From assembly GCF_000212695.1 (NCBI RefSeq), contig NC_015514.1, forward strand, positions 2,790,001-2,854,000: a DNA stretch of 64,000 bases, written 5' to 3'. Source of the DNA: Cellulomonas fimi ATCC 484 (GTDB taxonomy: Bacteria > Actinomycetota > Actinomycetes > Actinomycetales > Cellulomonadaceae). This document shows positions 48,263 to 56,010 of this stretch, one piece after another; the first letter of the stretch is position 1; each line of letters starts with the position of its first letter. The position numbers and the translations under genes are program-made. The notes beneath the pieces were generated by a model that did not search any database, was not told where the DNA came from, and worked only from the letters and a program-made list of their open reading frames with translations.

Positions 48263-49735
48263 TCAGGCGCGCATCGCCACCGTGCTCGCGCGGATGGGGG
48301 CCGGGAGCTCCGACCGGCCCGTCAGGTGGTGGTCGACGGCAGCCGCCGCCGCACGTCCCTCGGCGATCGCCCACACGACGAGCGACTGACCACGCCCGCA
48401 GTCGCCCGCGACGAACACGCCCGGCGTCGCGGTGGAGAAGTCGTCGGCCCGCTCGAACGCGCCGCGCGCGTCCGTCGTCAGGCCCAGCTGCTCGGCCAGC
48501 CCGCCGCGCTCCGGCCCGACGAACCCGAGCGCCAGGACGACGAGCTGTGCCGGGAGCACCCGCTCCGTGCCAGCGACGGGCTCGAACCGTCCGTCGACAC
48601 GCTCCACGTCGACGACGTGCAGACCGCTGACCCGGCCGTCGTCGTCGCCGTCGAGACGCAGCGAGCTCACCGCGAAGACCCGCTCTCCGCCCTCCTCGTG
48701 CGACGTCGAGACGCGGAACACCGTCGGGTACGTCGGCCAGGGCTGCTCCGCCGGACGGGCGTGCGGCGGCTCCGCGAGGATCTCGAGCTGCGTGATCGAG
48801 CGCGCGCCCTGGCGGACCGCCGTGCCGACGCAGTCCGCGCCGGTGTCGCCTCCGCCGATGACGACGACGTCGAGCCCCGTCGCGACCTCCGCGTCGGTCA
48901 GGGGCGCCCCGGTCGCCGCGTGGTTCGCCGGGACCAGGTACTCCATCGCCGGGAGCACTCCGCGCAGCTCACGGCCCGGGATCGGCAGGTCGCGCGGGAC
49001 GGTCGAGCCCGTGGTCACGACGACCGCGTCGAACCGGCGCCGCAGGTCGTCGCCCGTGACGTCGCGCCCGACCTCGACGCCGCAGCGGAACTGCGTCCCC
49101 TCGGCCCGCATGACGTCGAGACGACGCTCCATGACCGACGCCGGGAGCTTGTACTCGGGGATGCCGAACCGCAGCAGGCCGCCCGGGGCGTCCGCCCGTT
49201 CGAACACCGTGACGCTGTGCCCCGCCCGCGTGAGCTGCTGCGCCGCCGCGAGGCCCGCAGGCCCCGACCCGACGACCGCGACCGTGCACTCCGTCATCCG
49301 GTGCACCTGCTCGGGGTGGACCAGGCCGCGGTCGAACGCCTCCTCCGTGATCGACAGCTCGACGTTGCGGATCGTCACGGGCGGCTCGTTGATGCCGAGC
49401 ACGCACGCCGCCTCGCACGGCGCGGGGCACAGGCGGCCCGTGATCTCGGGGAAGTTGTTCGTCAGGTGCAGCCGGTCGCTCGCGTCCTGCCACTGGCCGC
49501 GCCACGTGAGGTCGTTCCACTCGGGCATGAGGTTGCCCAGCGGGCACGCGTGGTGGCAGAACGGCACGCCGCAGTCCATGCAGCGTCCCGCCTGCCGGTG
49601 CAGCGTCTCGAGGTAGGCCGCGTCGCCGCGCGGGTGCGCGTGGACCTCGTCCCAGTCGAGGATCCGCACCGCGACCGGGCGGTCCGCGGGCAGCTCGCGC
49701 TCGCGCGTCTTGAGGAAGCCACGGGGGTCGGCCAT
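48263..49735 (-). CDS. gltD: glutamate synthase small subunit (NADPH-dependent oxidoreductase)
   Basis: 490 residues. Supplies electrons from NADPH to the GltB subunit for glutamate synthesis. The N-terminal iron-sulfur domain has CMDCGVPFCHHACPLGN and CPAPCEAAC; the FAD site is VVGSGPAGLAAAQQL near residue 145; the NADPH site is VVIGGGDTGADCVGTA near residue 290; ATPGVFVAGDCGRGQSLVVWAI closes the protein. ATG at 49735 is 6 bases after a TACCGT box, leaderless. No gltB is beside it: the neighbours are a membrane protein and a mycothiol-type enzyme. So either gltB lies elsewhere or this is a related stand-alone oxidoreductase of the same family. Confidence 0.92.
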   Translation of the reverse strand: MADPRGFLKTRERELPADRPVAVRILDWDEVHAHPRGDAAYLETLHRQAGRCMDCGVPFCHHACPLGNLMPEWNDLTWRGQWQDASDRLHLTNNFPEITGRLCPAPCEAACVLGINEPPVTIRNVELSITEEAFDRGLVHPEQVHRMTECTVAVVGSGPAGLAAAQQLTRAGHSVTVFERADAPGGLLRFGIPEYKLPASVMERRLDVMRAEGTQFRCGVEVGRDVTGDDLRRRFDAVVVTTGSTVPRDLPIPGRELRGVLPAMEYLVPANHAATGAPLTDAEVATGLDVVVIGGGDTGADCVGTAVRQGARSITQLEILAEPPHARPAEQPWPTYPTVFRVSTSHEEGGERVFAVSSLRLDGDDDGRVSGLHVVDVERVDGRFEPVAGTERVLPAQLVVLALGFVGPERGGLAEQLGLTTDARGAFERADDFSTATPGVFVAGDCGRGQSLVVWAIAEGRAAAAAVDHHLTGRSELPAPIRASTVAMRA

Positions 49736-49741
49736 GGCGGG

Positions 49742-49747
49742 ACGGTA
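49742..49747 (-). promoter_or_regulatory. -10 box of gltD, leaderless
   Basis: TACCGT on the minus strand, exactly 6 bases before the gltD ATG, giving gltD its own promoter. Confidence 0.6.
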
Positions 49748-49820
49748 GCCGCGGCCCGCCCCGCGCAGCGGCGCCGAAGGTCCTAGGCACGCCCGGCACG
49801 CCCGCCGACACGCGGGTGGG

Positions 49821-49838
49821 GCCCGGACCACGCCGGGC
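49821..49838 (-). terminator. hairpin after the DinB-fold enzyme gene
   Basis: GCCCGG/CCGGGC with a six-base loop, flanked by further GC pairs, 30 bases past the stop at 49868. Confidence 0.4.
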
Positions 49839-49867
49839 GCCGTCTCACGGAGCGGTCGTTCCGGCCC

Positions 49868-50482
49868 TCAGAGCACGCTGAAGCCGTGCGGCAGCGCCGT
49901 CCGACCGGTCGCCGCGCGCAGCAGCGTGCCCACGTGCCCGTCGGCGACCGCGAGGTCCGCGAGCACCGACACCGCCTCGGCCGCGCCGAGCGCCGGAGGC
50001 TCGGCGTCCTCCCCGAGGGCCGCCGCCAGGTCGAGCGTGTGCACGACGAGCTCGAACGTCCGGGTCGGCAGGTAGTCGCGCAGCCGCATCCCGCCCGCGA
50101 CCGTCGTCAGCAGCTCGTCGCCGGTGCGCGAGGCGAGCGACGGCGGCACGCGGTCGACGATCTCCGCGACCGCCGCCGCGGGGTCGTCGCCCAGCGCCGC
50201 GCCGGCCGCGCGCCCCCGCTCGGCGACGTCCGGCCCCGCCGCGATCGCGCGCGTCGCGCGGTAGTAGTCGGTCGCCGTCGGCACCTCCACGTCCAGCGCC
50301 GGCTGCTCGAGGTACGCCTCGACGGTCAGCAGCGCCCGGCTGGTGTGCCCGACGAGCGCACGCACGTCCCACTCGCCGAGCCCCGGTGCGTCCCACCTGT
50401 CCCCGACCTGCGTCGCGGTCGCAGCGAACCAGCCCGCCGCCTCGGCGAACGCGAACCGCGCCCCTGCCCAGTCCCGCTCCAT
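49868..50482 (-). CDS. DinB-fold, mycothiol-dependent maleylpyruvate isomerase-like protein
   Basis: 204 residues. The helical-bundle N-terminal domain of this family is seen with the first metal-ligand phrase LGEWDVRALVGHTSRAL near residue 45 and a second histidine in TFELVVHTLDLAAALG near residue 145. Members often use mycothiol and are annotated as TIGR03083-type enzymes; the reaction is rarely known. ATG at 50482 is 6 bases after a TAGAGT box, leaderless. Confidence 0.8.
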   Translation of the reverse strand: MERDWAGARFAFAEAAGWFAATATQVGDRWDAPGLGEWDVRALVGHTSRALLTVEAYLEQPALDVEVPTATDYYRATRAIAAGPDVAERGRAAGAALGDDPAAAVAEIVDRVPPSLASRTGDELLTTVAGGMRLRDYLPTRTFELVVHTLDLAAALGEDAEPPALGAAEAVSVLADLAVADGHVGTLLRAATGRTALPHGFSVL

Positions 50483-50488
50483 GCGGCG

Positions 50489-50494
50489 ACTCTA
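50489..50494 (-). promoter_or_regulatory. -10 box of the DinB-fold enzyme gene, leaderless
   Basis: TAGAGT on the minus strand, exactly 6 bases before the ATG at 50482. Confidence 0.6.
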
Positions 50495-50532
50495 GGACCG
50501 GGCGGCGCGCTCTTCGCGTCGAGCGGGGCCGG

Positions 50533-51861
50533 TCAGCGTCGGCCGTGCATCGCGTCCAGGACGACGTCGAACACGTCGGTGTTGCGCTGCGAGCGGGCCA
50601 GGCGCTCGGCGCCGGGGCCCTCGGCAGTCAGCGGCGTCGCGGCGCCCGTGTGGCCGCTCGTCGTCCAGTCGATCGTGAACTGCAGGTCGCTCCCGGCGAC
50701 CGGGAACGGTCCGTCCTCGAGGCTCTGCAGCACGCCCGGGTCGGTGCTCGCGGGATCGCCGCTCTCGTCCTCGGGGTCGACGTTCTCGACGGCCAGGCCG
50801 CCCGTCTCGTGGTCGCCGACGACGACGACGAGCGTGTTGCGGTGGCGCTGAGCGAAGTCACGGACCACCGCGACGGTCTCGTCGAGCGCCTGCCCCGCCG
50901 CGAGCGTGAGGGCGCCGTTGTTGGCGTGCGCCATCTCGTCGACGCCCTCCTCCTCGACGAGCAGGAAGAACCCGTGGCGGTCCTGCGACAGGACGTCGAG
51001 CGCCTTCGCCGTCATGGTGGCGAGCGGCACGACGGGCGCGTACTCGTCGCCCTGGCCCTCGGGTGCCTGCTCGAACATCTCCTCGTTGGCGAACAGCCCG
51101 AGCAGACGGTCGGCATCGGCGGCCTCGAGCTCCGCCGCGGTGCTCACGTAGGTGTAGCCGACCTCCTGCGCACGCTCGACGAGGTTGCCGATGGTGCTGC
51201 GGCTCACCTCGGGCCGCGGGTCGGCCGGGTCGTCGGGGTAGGCGCCCTCGTCTCCCGTCGGGTACCACCAGTCCTCGCCGCCACCGAGGATGACGTCCGG
51301 CCGGGACACCTCGACGAGCTGGCGGGCGATCTCCGTCTGGGTGCCGCGGTCGGGCACGTGCGCGCCGAACGCGGCCGGGGTCGCGTCGGTGACCTGGGCG
51401 GTCGTGACGAGCCCGGTCGCCTTGCGCAGCGCCTTCGCGTGCTCGAGGAGCGTACGGACGGGGTTGCCGTCGACGTCGACGGCCACCGCCCCGTTGTAGG
51501 TGCGCACCCCCGTCGCGAACGCGGTCGCGGCCGCTGCCGAGTCGGTCACGGCGTCGTCCGGGTCCGCGGAGTCGGTGGCGGTCCAGCCGGCGTAGCGGAG
51601 CTGGTCCATCGCCAGGAGGCCGTCCTTGCCGACGGTGGAGAGGCGGATCGCGTCACGGGCGGCGATGCTCAGGCCGTCGCCGACGACGAGGACGACGTTC
51701 TTGGCGGTGCCCGACGGGCCGCGCCCACCGCCCCCGCGCTGCACGTCGTCCTGCCCGGTCGCGAGGCCGCCCGGCGCGACCCCTCCCGCCGCGAGGCCGG
51801 CCGCCAGCAAGGCAGCCCCTCCGGTCGCTACCCATCCCCGTCGTGCGCCGAACCCGCTCAT
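50533..51861 (-). CDS. secreted alkaline phosphatase
   Basis: 442 residues from the ATG at 51861 (GGGGGCAG upstream). Signal sequence with paired arginines (GFGARRGWVATGGAALLAAG), possibly a Tat substrate. PhoA-family active-site phrases: VLVVGDGLS, VTDSAAAATAF with the catalytic serine, DEMAHANN, VVGDHETGG and SGHTG. Hydrolyses phosphomonoesters outside the cell, normally under phosphate limitation. I see no clear Pho box in the divergent gap upstream. Followed by the DinB-fold enzyme gene 50 bases on, which has its own promoter. Confidence 0.92.
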   Translation of the reverse strand: MSGFGARRGWVATGGAALLAAGLAAGGVAPGGLATGQDDVQRGGGGRGPSGTAKNVVLVVGDGLSIAARDAIRLSTVGKDGLLAMDQLRYAGWTATDSADPDDAVTDSAAAATAFATGVRTYNGAVAVDVDGNPVRTLLEHAKALRKATGLVTTAQVTDATPAAFGAHVPDRGTQTEIARQLVEVSRPDVILGGGEDWWYPTGDEGAYPDDPADPRPEVSRSTIGNLVERAQEVGYTYVSTAAELEAADADRLLGLFANEEMFEQAPEGQGDEYAPVVPLATMTAKALDVLSQDRHGFFLLVEEEGVDEMAHANNGALTLAAGQALDETVAVVRDFAQRHRNTLVVVVGDHETGGLAVENVDPEDESGDPASTDPGVLQSLEDGPFPVAGSDLQFTIDWTTSGHTGAATPLTAEGPGAERLARSQRNTDVFDVVLDAMHGRR

Positions 51862-51940
51862 GGTGCTGCCCCCGTCGAACGTCGTCGTCCTGCCGGCAGG
51901 CCGGGGCACCGTCCTGGCCCCGACCGACCCATGCTGGCCC

Positions 51941-51976
51941 TGACCGTCCTGTCGCGCATCCGCGACAGGACGGTCA
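51941..51976. terminator. perfect 16-bp hairpin in the gap between divergent genes
   Basis: 51941-51956 pairs without a mismatch with 51961-51976 around a four-base loop. It lies 80 bases upstream of the alkaline phosphatase start and far upstream of prpD. Neither named gene would end here, so it must terminate something between them on the minus strand or serve as a regulatory structure in the phosphatase leader. Confidence 0.6.
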
Positions 51977-52141
51977 GTCCGGCGTCACCCGTGCGAGCAG
52001 GTCGCGCGCCTCCGCCGGGCGCGGCACCCCCACGGCGCGCACCGAACCGCGCCAGCCCGTTCGCCCGTCATCGCCCAGGCGAGGCGGTGGCGAACACGCG
52101 CGGGTGGGCACGGCGCGCAGTCCAGGTCGGCCGTCGGACAC
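51974..52141 (-). CDS. candidate small protein ending in a terminator hairpin
   Basis: 55 codons from a GTG at 52141; the TGA at 51974-51976 is the outer edge of the perfect hairpin. TGTCGT lies exactly 6 bases before the GTG, one mismatch from TANNNT, so leaderless expression is possible. The C-terminal half (GSVRAVGVPRPAEARDLLAR) has strong third-position G/C as in real genes; the N-terminal half is less biased. No family recognised. It would explain a terminator between divergent genes. Speculative. Confidence 0.35.
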   Translation of the reverse strand: MSDGRPGLRAVPTRACSPPPRLGDDGRTGWRGSVRAVGVPRPAEARDLLARVTPD

Positions 52142-52218
52142 GGGGGTACGACACGGTGCGGGTCACCCGGTCGACGCACCGGCACGCGCGGAGGCGGGCC
52201 ACGCCGGGCGGTGACGGC

Positions 52219-52224
52219 TAGCCT
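52219..52224 (+). promoter_or_regulatory. -10 box of the prpDBC operon
   Basis: TAGCCT on the plus strand. It predicts a start at about 52231 and a leader of roughly 74 bases to the prpD ATG; a GTG lies exactly at the predicted transcript start. The rest of the 443-bp divergent gap (51862-52304) holds the hairpin and the candidate small ORF. Confidence 0.5.
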
Positions 52225-52304
52225 CGGCTCGTGGCAGGCGCACCGGCGCGCCGGCCAGCACCGTCGACCTGCGGGTCGGCGCGTCCGACGAGGGACGGAG
52301 ACGC

Positions 52305-53837
52305 ATGCCCCGCACGCACCACCTGCGCGTCCACCCGAGCGCCGACCGGCTGCCGCGCGGCGAGCAGCTCGCGTGGGCGATCGCCGAGGTCGCGGCCGAC
52401 CCGGTCGCGGTGCCCGACGAGGTCGTCGAGATGGTGGTGAACCGTGTCATCGACAACGCCGCCGTCACCGCGGCGTCGCTCACGAGGCCGCCCGTCGTCG
52501 CCGCCCGCGCGCAGGCCGTCGCGCACCCGCACCCGTCGTCGTCGGAGCGCCACGGCGCCACCGTGTCCGGGCTCGCGCCGGACCGGCGCGTGTCCCCGGA
52601 GTGGGCCGCGTGGGCGAACGGCGTCGCGGTGCGGGAGCTCGACTTCCACGACACGTTCCTCGCCGCCGACTACTCCCACCCCGGCGACAACATCCCGCCG
52701 CTCGTCGCCGTCGCCCAGCACACCGGCCGCACCGGTGCGGACCTCGTCCGCGCGATCGCCACCGGCTACGAGATCCAGGTGGACCTCGTGCGGGCCGTCA
52801 GCCTGCACGCGCACAAGATCGACCACGTCGCGCACCTCGGCCCGTCCGTCGCGGCCGGGCTCGGCACGCTGCTCGACCTGCCGCCCGAGGTGACGTTCCA
52901 GGCCGTCGGGCAGGCGCTGCACACCACGACCGCGACGCGGCAGTCGCGCAAGGGCGAGATCTCGTCGTGGAAGGCCTACGCGCCCGCCTTCGCGGGCAAG
53001 GTCGCGATCGAGGCGGTGGACCGGGCGATGCGTGGCGAAGGTGCGCCGAGCCCGATCTACGAGGGCGAGGACGGCGTCGTCGCGTGGATGCTCGACGGGC
53101 CGTCGGCGTCCTACGACGTGCCCCTGCCCGCACCGGGCGAGCCCAAGACGGCGATCCTCGACACCTACACCAAGGAACACTCCGCGGAGTACCAGTCGCA
53201 GGCGCTCATCGACCTCGCGCGCCGACTGCACCGTGAGCGTCCGGACCTCACCGACCCGGACCGGGTCGCGTCGGTCGTGATCCACACCTCGCACCACACC
53301 CACTACGTCATCGGGTCGGGTGCGCAGGACCCGCAGAAGTACGACCCGGCCGCGTCGCGCGAGACGCTCGACCACTCGATCCCGTACATCTTCACGGTCG
53401 CGCTGCAGGACGGGACGTGGCACCACGTCGACTCCTACGCCCCGCAGCGCGCCGCCCGGCCGGACACCGTCGCCCTGTGGCAGAAGGTCACCACGACCGA
53501 GGACCCGGCCTGGACCGCGCGCTACCACTCGAGCGACCCCGCCGAGAAGGCGTTCGGCGGGCGCGTCGAGATCACGACGACCGGTGGCGAGGTCGTCGTC
53601 GCCGAGATCGCCGTCGCCGACGCGCACCCGCTCGGTGCCCGCCCGTTCACGCGCCCCGACTACGTCGCCAAGCTCCGCACGCTCGCCGCGGGCGTGCTCG
53701 ACGACACCGAGGTCGAGCGGTTCCTCGACGTCGCGCAGCGGCTGCCGTCGCTGCGGGCGGACGAGCTCGACGGGCTCACCCTCGTCGCACCTCCGGCTCT
53801 CCTCGACGCCGTCCCCGCCCCGGAAGGACTCTTCTGA
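52305..53837 (+). CDS. prpD: 2-methylcitrate dehydratase (MmgE/PrpD family)
   Basis: 510 residues. Dehydrates 2-methylcitrate to 2-methyl-cis-aconitate in propionyl-CoA breakdown. Seen: [72 protein letters not shown] and [19 protein letters not shown], all hallmarks of PrpD. ATG at 52305 with GGAG 4 bases upstream. First gene of prpD-prpB-prpC; the prpB start overlaps its stop by one base. No PrpR regulator gene is adjacent. Confidence 0.95.
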   Translation: MPRTHHLRVHPSADRLPRGEQLAWAIAEVAADPVAVPDEVVEMVVNRVIDNAAVTAASLTRPPVVAARAQAVAHPHPSSSERHGATVSGLAPDRRVSPEWAAWANGVAVRELDFHDTFLAADYSHPGDNIPPLVAVAQHTGRTGADLVRAIATGYEIQVDLVRAVSLHAHKIDHVAHLGPSVAAGLGTLLDLPPEVTFQAVGQALHTTTATRQSRKGEISSWKAYAPAFAGKVAIEAVDRAMRGEGAPSPIYEGEDGVVAWMLDGPSASYDVPLPAPGEPKTAILDTYTKEHSAEYQSQALIDLARRLHRERPDLTDPDRVASVVIHTSHHTHYVIGSGAQDPQKYDPAASRETLDHSIPYIFTVALQDGTWHHVDSYAPQRAARPDTVALWQKVTTTEDPAWTARYHSSDPAEKAFGGRVEITTTGGEVVVAEIAVADAHPLGARPFTRPDYVAKLRTLAAGVLDDTEVERFLDVAQRLPSLRADELDGLTLVAPPALLDAVPAPEGLF

Positions 53838-54730
53838 TGCTGTACGCGACGCCGACGCCCGCCGAGAAGCGGGTCGCGCTCCGGGAGGCCCTCGCGTCGG
53901 GGCGGCTGCTGCGGATGCCCGGCGCGTTCAACCCCCTGTCGGCGCGGCTCATCGAGCGCAAGGGCTTCGACGGCGTCTACGTGTCCGGTGCGGTGCTGTC
54001 GGCCGAGCTCGGGCTGCCGGACATCGGCCTGACGACGGCGACCGAGGTCACCACGCGCGCCGGGCAGGTCGCCCGCATGACCGGGCTGCCGTCGCTCGTC
54101 GACGCCGACACCGGGTTCGGCGAGCCCATGAACGTCGCGCGCACCGTGCAGGGCCTCGAGGACGCGGGCCTCGCGGGCTGCCACATCGAGGACCAGGTCA
54201 ACCCCAAGCGGTGCGGGCACCTCGACGGCAAGGACGTCGTCGACGACGAGACCGCGCTACGGCGCATCCGTGCCGCCGTCGACGGGCGCCGCGACCCGCA
54301 CTTCCTGCTCGTCGCCCGCACCGACGCGCGCGCCGTCATGGGGCTCGACGCAGCGATCGACCGCGCGCGTTCGCTCGTCGACGCGGGGGCCGACGCGGTG
54401 TTCCCCGAGGCGCTCACCGGCCCGGAGGAGTTCGCGGCGTTCCGCGCCGCGCTCGACGTGCCGCTGCTCGCCAACATGACCGAGTTCGGCAAGGGCCGGC
54501 TGCTCACCGTGCAGGAGCTCACCGACCTCGGCATGAACATCGTCATCTACCCGGTCACGCTGCTGCGCCTCGCGATGGGCGCCGCCGACGCCGGGCTCGA
54601 CGAGATCCTGCGCACCGGGACGCAGGAGGGCGTCGTCGACCGCATGCAGACGCGCGCGGAGCTGTACGACCTGCTCGACTACGCGTCCTACAACCAGTTC
54701 GACGAGGACGTGTTCACCTTCCGGCTGTGA
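53837..54730 (+). CDS. prpB: methylisocitrate lyase
   Basis: 297 residues. Splits 2-methylisocitrate into pyruvate and succinate. ICL/PEPM superfamily: VSGAVLSAELGLPDIGL, LVDADTGFGEP with metal-binding aspartates, the catalytic QVNPKRCGHLDGK loop, ARTDARAVMGLDAAI and ANMTEFGKGRLLTVQEL. The KRCGH form is typical of methylisocitrate rather than long isocitrate lyases. Shares one base with prpD. Confidence 0.96.
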   Translation: MLYATPTPAEKRVALREALASGRLLRMPGAFNPLSARLIERKGFDGVYVSGAVLSAELGLPDIGLTTATEVTTRAGQVARMTGLPSLVDADTGFGEPMNVARTVQGLEDAGLAGCHIEDQVNPKRCGHLDGKDVVDDETALRRIRAAVDGRRDPHFLLVARTDARAVMGLDAAIDRARSLVDAGADAVFPEALTGPEEFAAFRAALDVPLLANMTEFGKGRLLTVQELTDLGMNIVIYPVTLLRLAMGAADAGLDEILRTGTQEGVVDRMQTRAELYDLLDYASYNQFDEDVFTFRL

Positions 54731-54777
54731 CGCCTCACGAGGGCGTCTGTGCATCCGTCAACGGCGATGGAGGTTCG

Positions 54778-55893
54778 ATGACCGAGATCCACAAGGGGCT
54801 CGCAGGCGTGGTCGTGGACACGACCGCGATCTCGTCGGTGGACCCCGAGAGCAACTCGCTGCTCTACCGCGGCTACCCCGCGGACCAGCTCGCGGAACGC
54901 TGCGTGTTCGAGGAGGTCGCGTACCTCCTGTGGCACGGCGAGCTGCCCACGCCGGACGAGCTCGCCGCCTTCCAGGGCCGCGGCCGGTCGCAGCGCGCGT
55001 TGCCCGGCGCGGTCATCGACGCCGTGCTCGCGCTGCCGACGACGTGCCACCCGATGGACGTCGTGCGCACCGCCGTGAGCATCATCGGCGCGCACGACCC
55101 GTCCGCGCAGGACCCGTCGCCCGAGGCGAACCTCGCCAAGTCCGTCCGGCTGCTCGCGCAGATCCCCGCCGTCGTCGCCGTCGACCAGCGCAGGCGCCGC
55201 GGCCTGGACCCGATCGAGCCGCGCGACGACCTCAAGTTCGCCGACAACCTCTTCTGGATGACGTTCGGCGAGGTGCCCGACCCCGTCGTCCTGCGGGCGT
55301 TCGAGGTGTCGCTCGTTCTGTACGCGGAGCACTCCTTCAACGCGTCGACGTTCACCGCGCGCGTCATCGCCTCGACCCTGTCGGACCTGCACTCGGCCGT
55401 GACCGGCGCCGTCGGCGCGCTCAAGGGCCCGCTGCACGGCGGTGCCAACGAGGCGGTCATGGCGACGTTCGCGCAGATCGGGACCGCCGACCGGGCCGCC
55501 GCGTGGCTCGACGCCGAGATCGCCGCGAAGCGCAAGGTCATGGGGTTCGGGCACCGCGTCTACAAGCACGGCGACTCCCGCGTGCCGACCATGCGCCGCT
55601 GGCTCGGCACGCTCGTCGAGCACTACGACCGGCCGGACCTGCTCGACCTGTACCTCGCGCTCGAGGACGCGATGGCAGCGCGCACCGGCATCCTGCCCAA
55701 CCTCGACTACCCCACCGGTCCCGCCTACCACCTCATGGGCTTCGACACCCCGACGTTCACGCCCCTGTTCGCCGCGAGCCGCGTCGTCGGGTGGACCGCG
55801 CACGTCATGGAGCAGCTCGCGTCCAACTCGCTCATCCGACCCCTGAGCCTGTACGACGGCCCGCCCCGCCGCGAGGTCCCGGCGCGGCCGTGA
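54778..55893 (+). CDS. prpC: 2-methylcitrate synthase
   Basis: 371 residues. Condenses propionyl-CoA with oxaloacetate. Citrate synthase fold: KGLAGVVVDTTAIS, LLYRGYPADQLAE, the histidine in GALKGPLHGGANEAV, and the signature MGFGHRVYKHGDSRVP. Shorter than true citrate synthases and lacking their N-terminal part, as usual for PrpC. ATG at 54778 with GGAGG 5 bases upstream, 47 bases after prpB. Promiscuous citrate synthase activity is possible. Confidence 0.94.
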   Translation: MTEIHKGLAGVVVDTTAISSVDPESNSLLYRGYPADQLAERCVFEEVAYLLWHGELPTPDELAAFQGRGRSQRALPGAVIDAVLALPTTCHPMDVVRTAVSIIGAHDPSAQDPSPEANLAKSVRLLAQIPAVVAVDQRRRRGLDPIEPRDDLKFADNLFWMTFGEVPDPVVLRAFEVSLVLYAEHSFNASTFTARVIASTLSDLHSAVTGAVGALKGPLHGGANEAVMATFAQIGTADRAAAWLDAEIAAKRKVMGFGHRVYKHGDSRVPTMRRWLGTLVEHYDRPDLLDLYLALEDAMAARTGILPNLDYPTGPAYHLMGFDTPTFTPLFAASRVVGWTAHVMEQLASNSLIRPLSLYDGPPRREVPARP

Positions 55894-55911
55894 CCTCGGG
55901 CTTCGGAGCGT

Positions 55912-55929
55912 GCGGACTCGGGGGTCCGC
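55912..55929 (+). terminator. hairpin after the prp operon
   Basis: GCGGAC/GTCCGC with a six-base loop, 18 bases after the prpC stop. Confidence 0.45.
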
Positions 55930-55977
55930 CGGTCCGGAGGCTGTGGATGAACTGCACGGGCGTCGGCGTGCCCTCAC

Positions 55978-55983
55978 TACCTT
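55978..55983 (+). promoter_or_regulatory. probable -10 box of the membrane/lipobox fusion gene
   Basis: TACCTT on the plus strand, 27 bases before the ATG at 56011. The leader contains GAAGGGGGCC as ribosome site. Confidence 0.45.
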
Positions 55984-56010
55984 CGGCGGCGACCAGTCGA
56001 AGGGGGCCTC

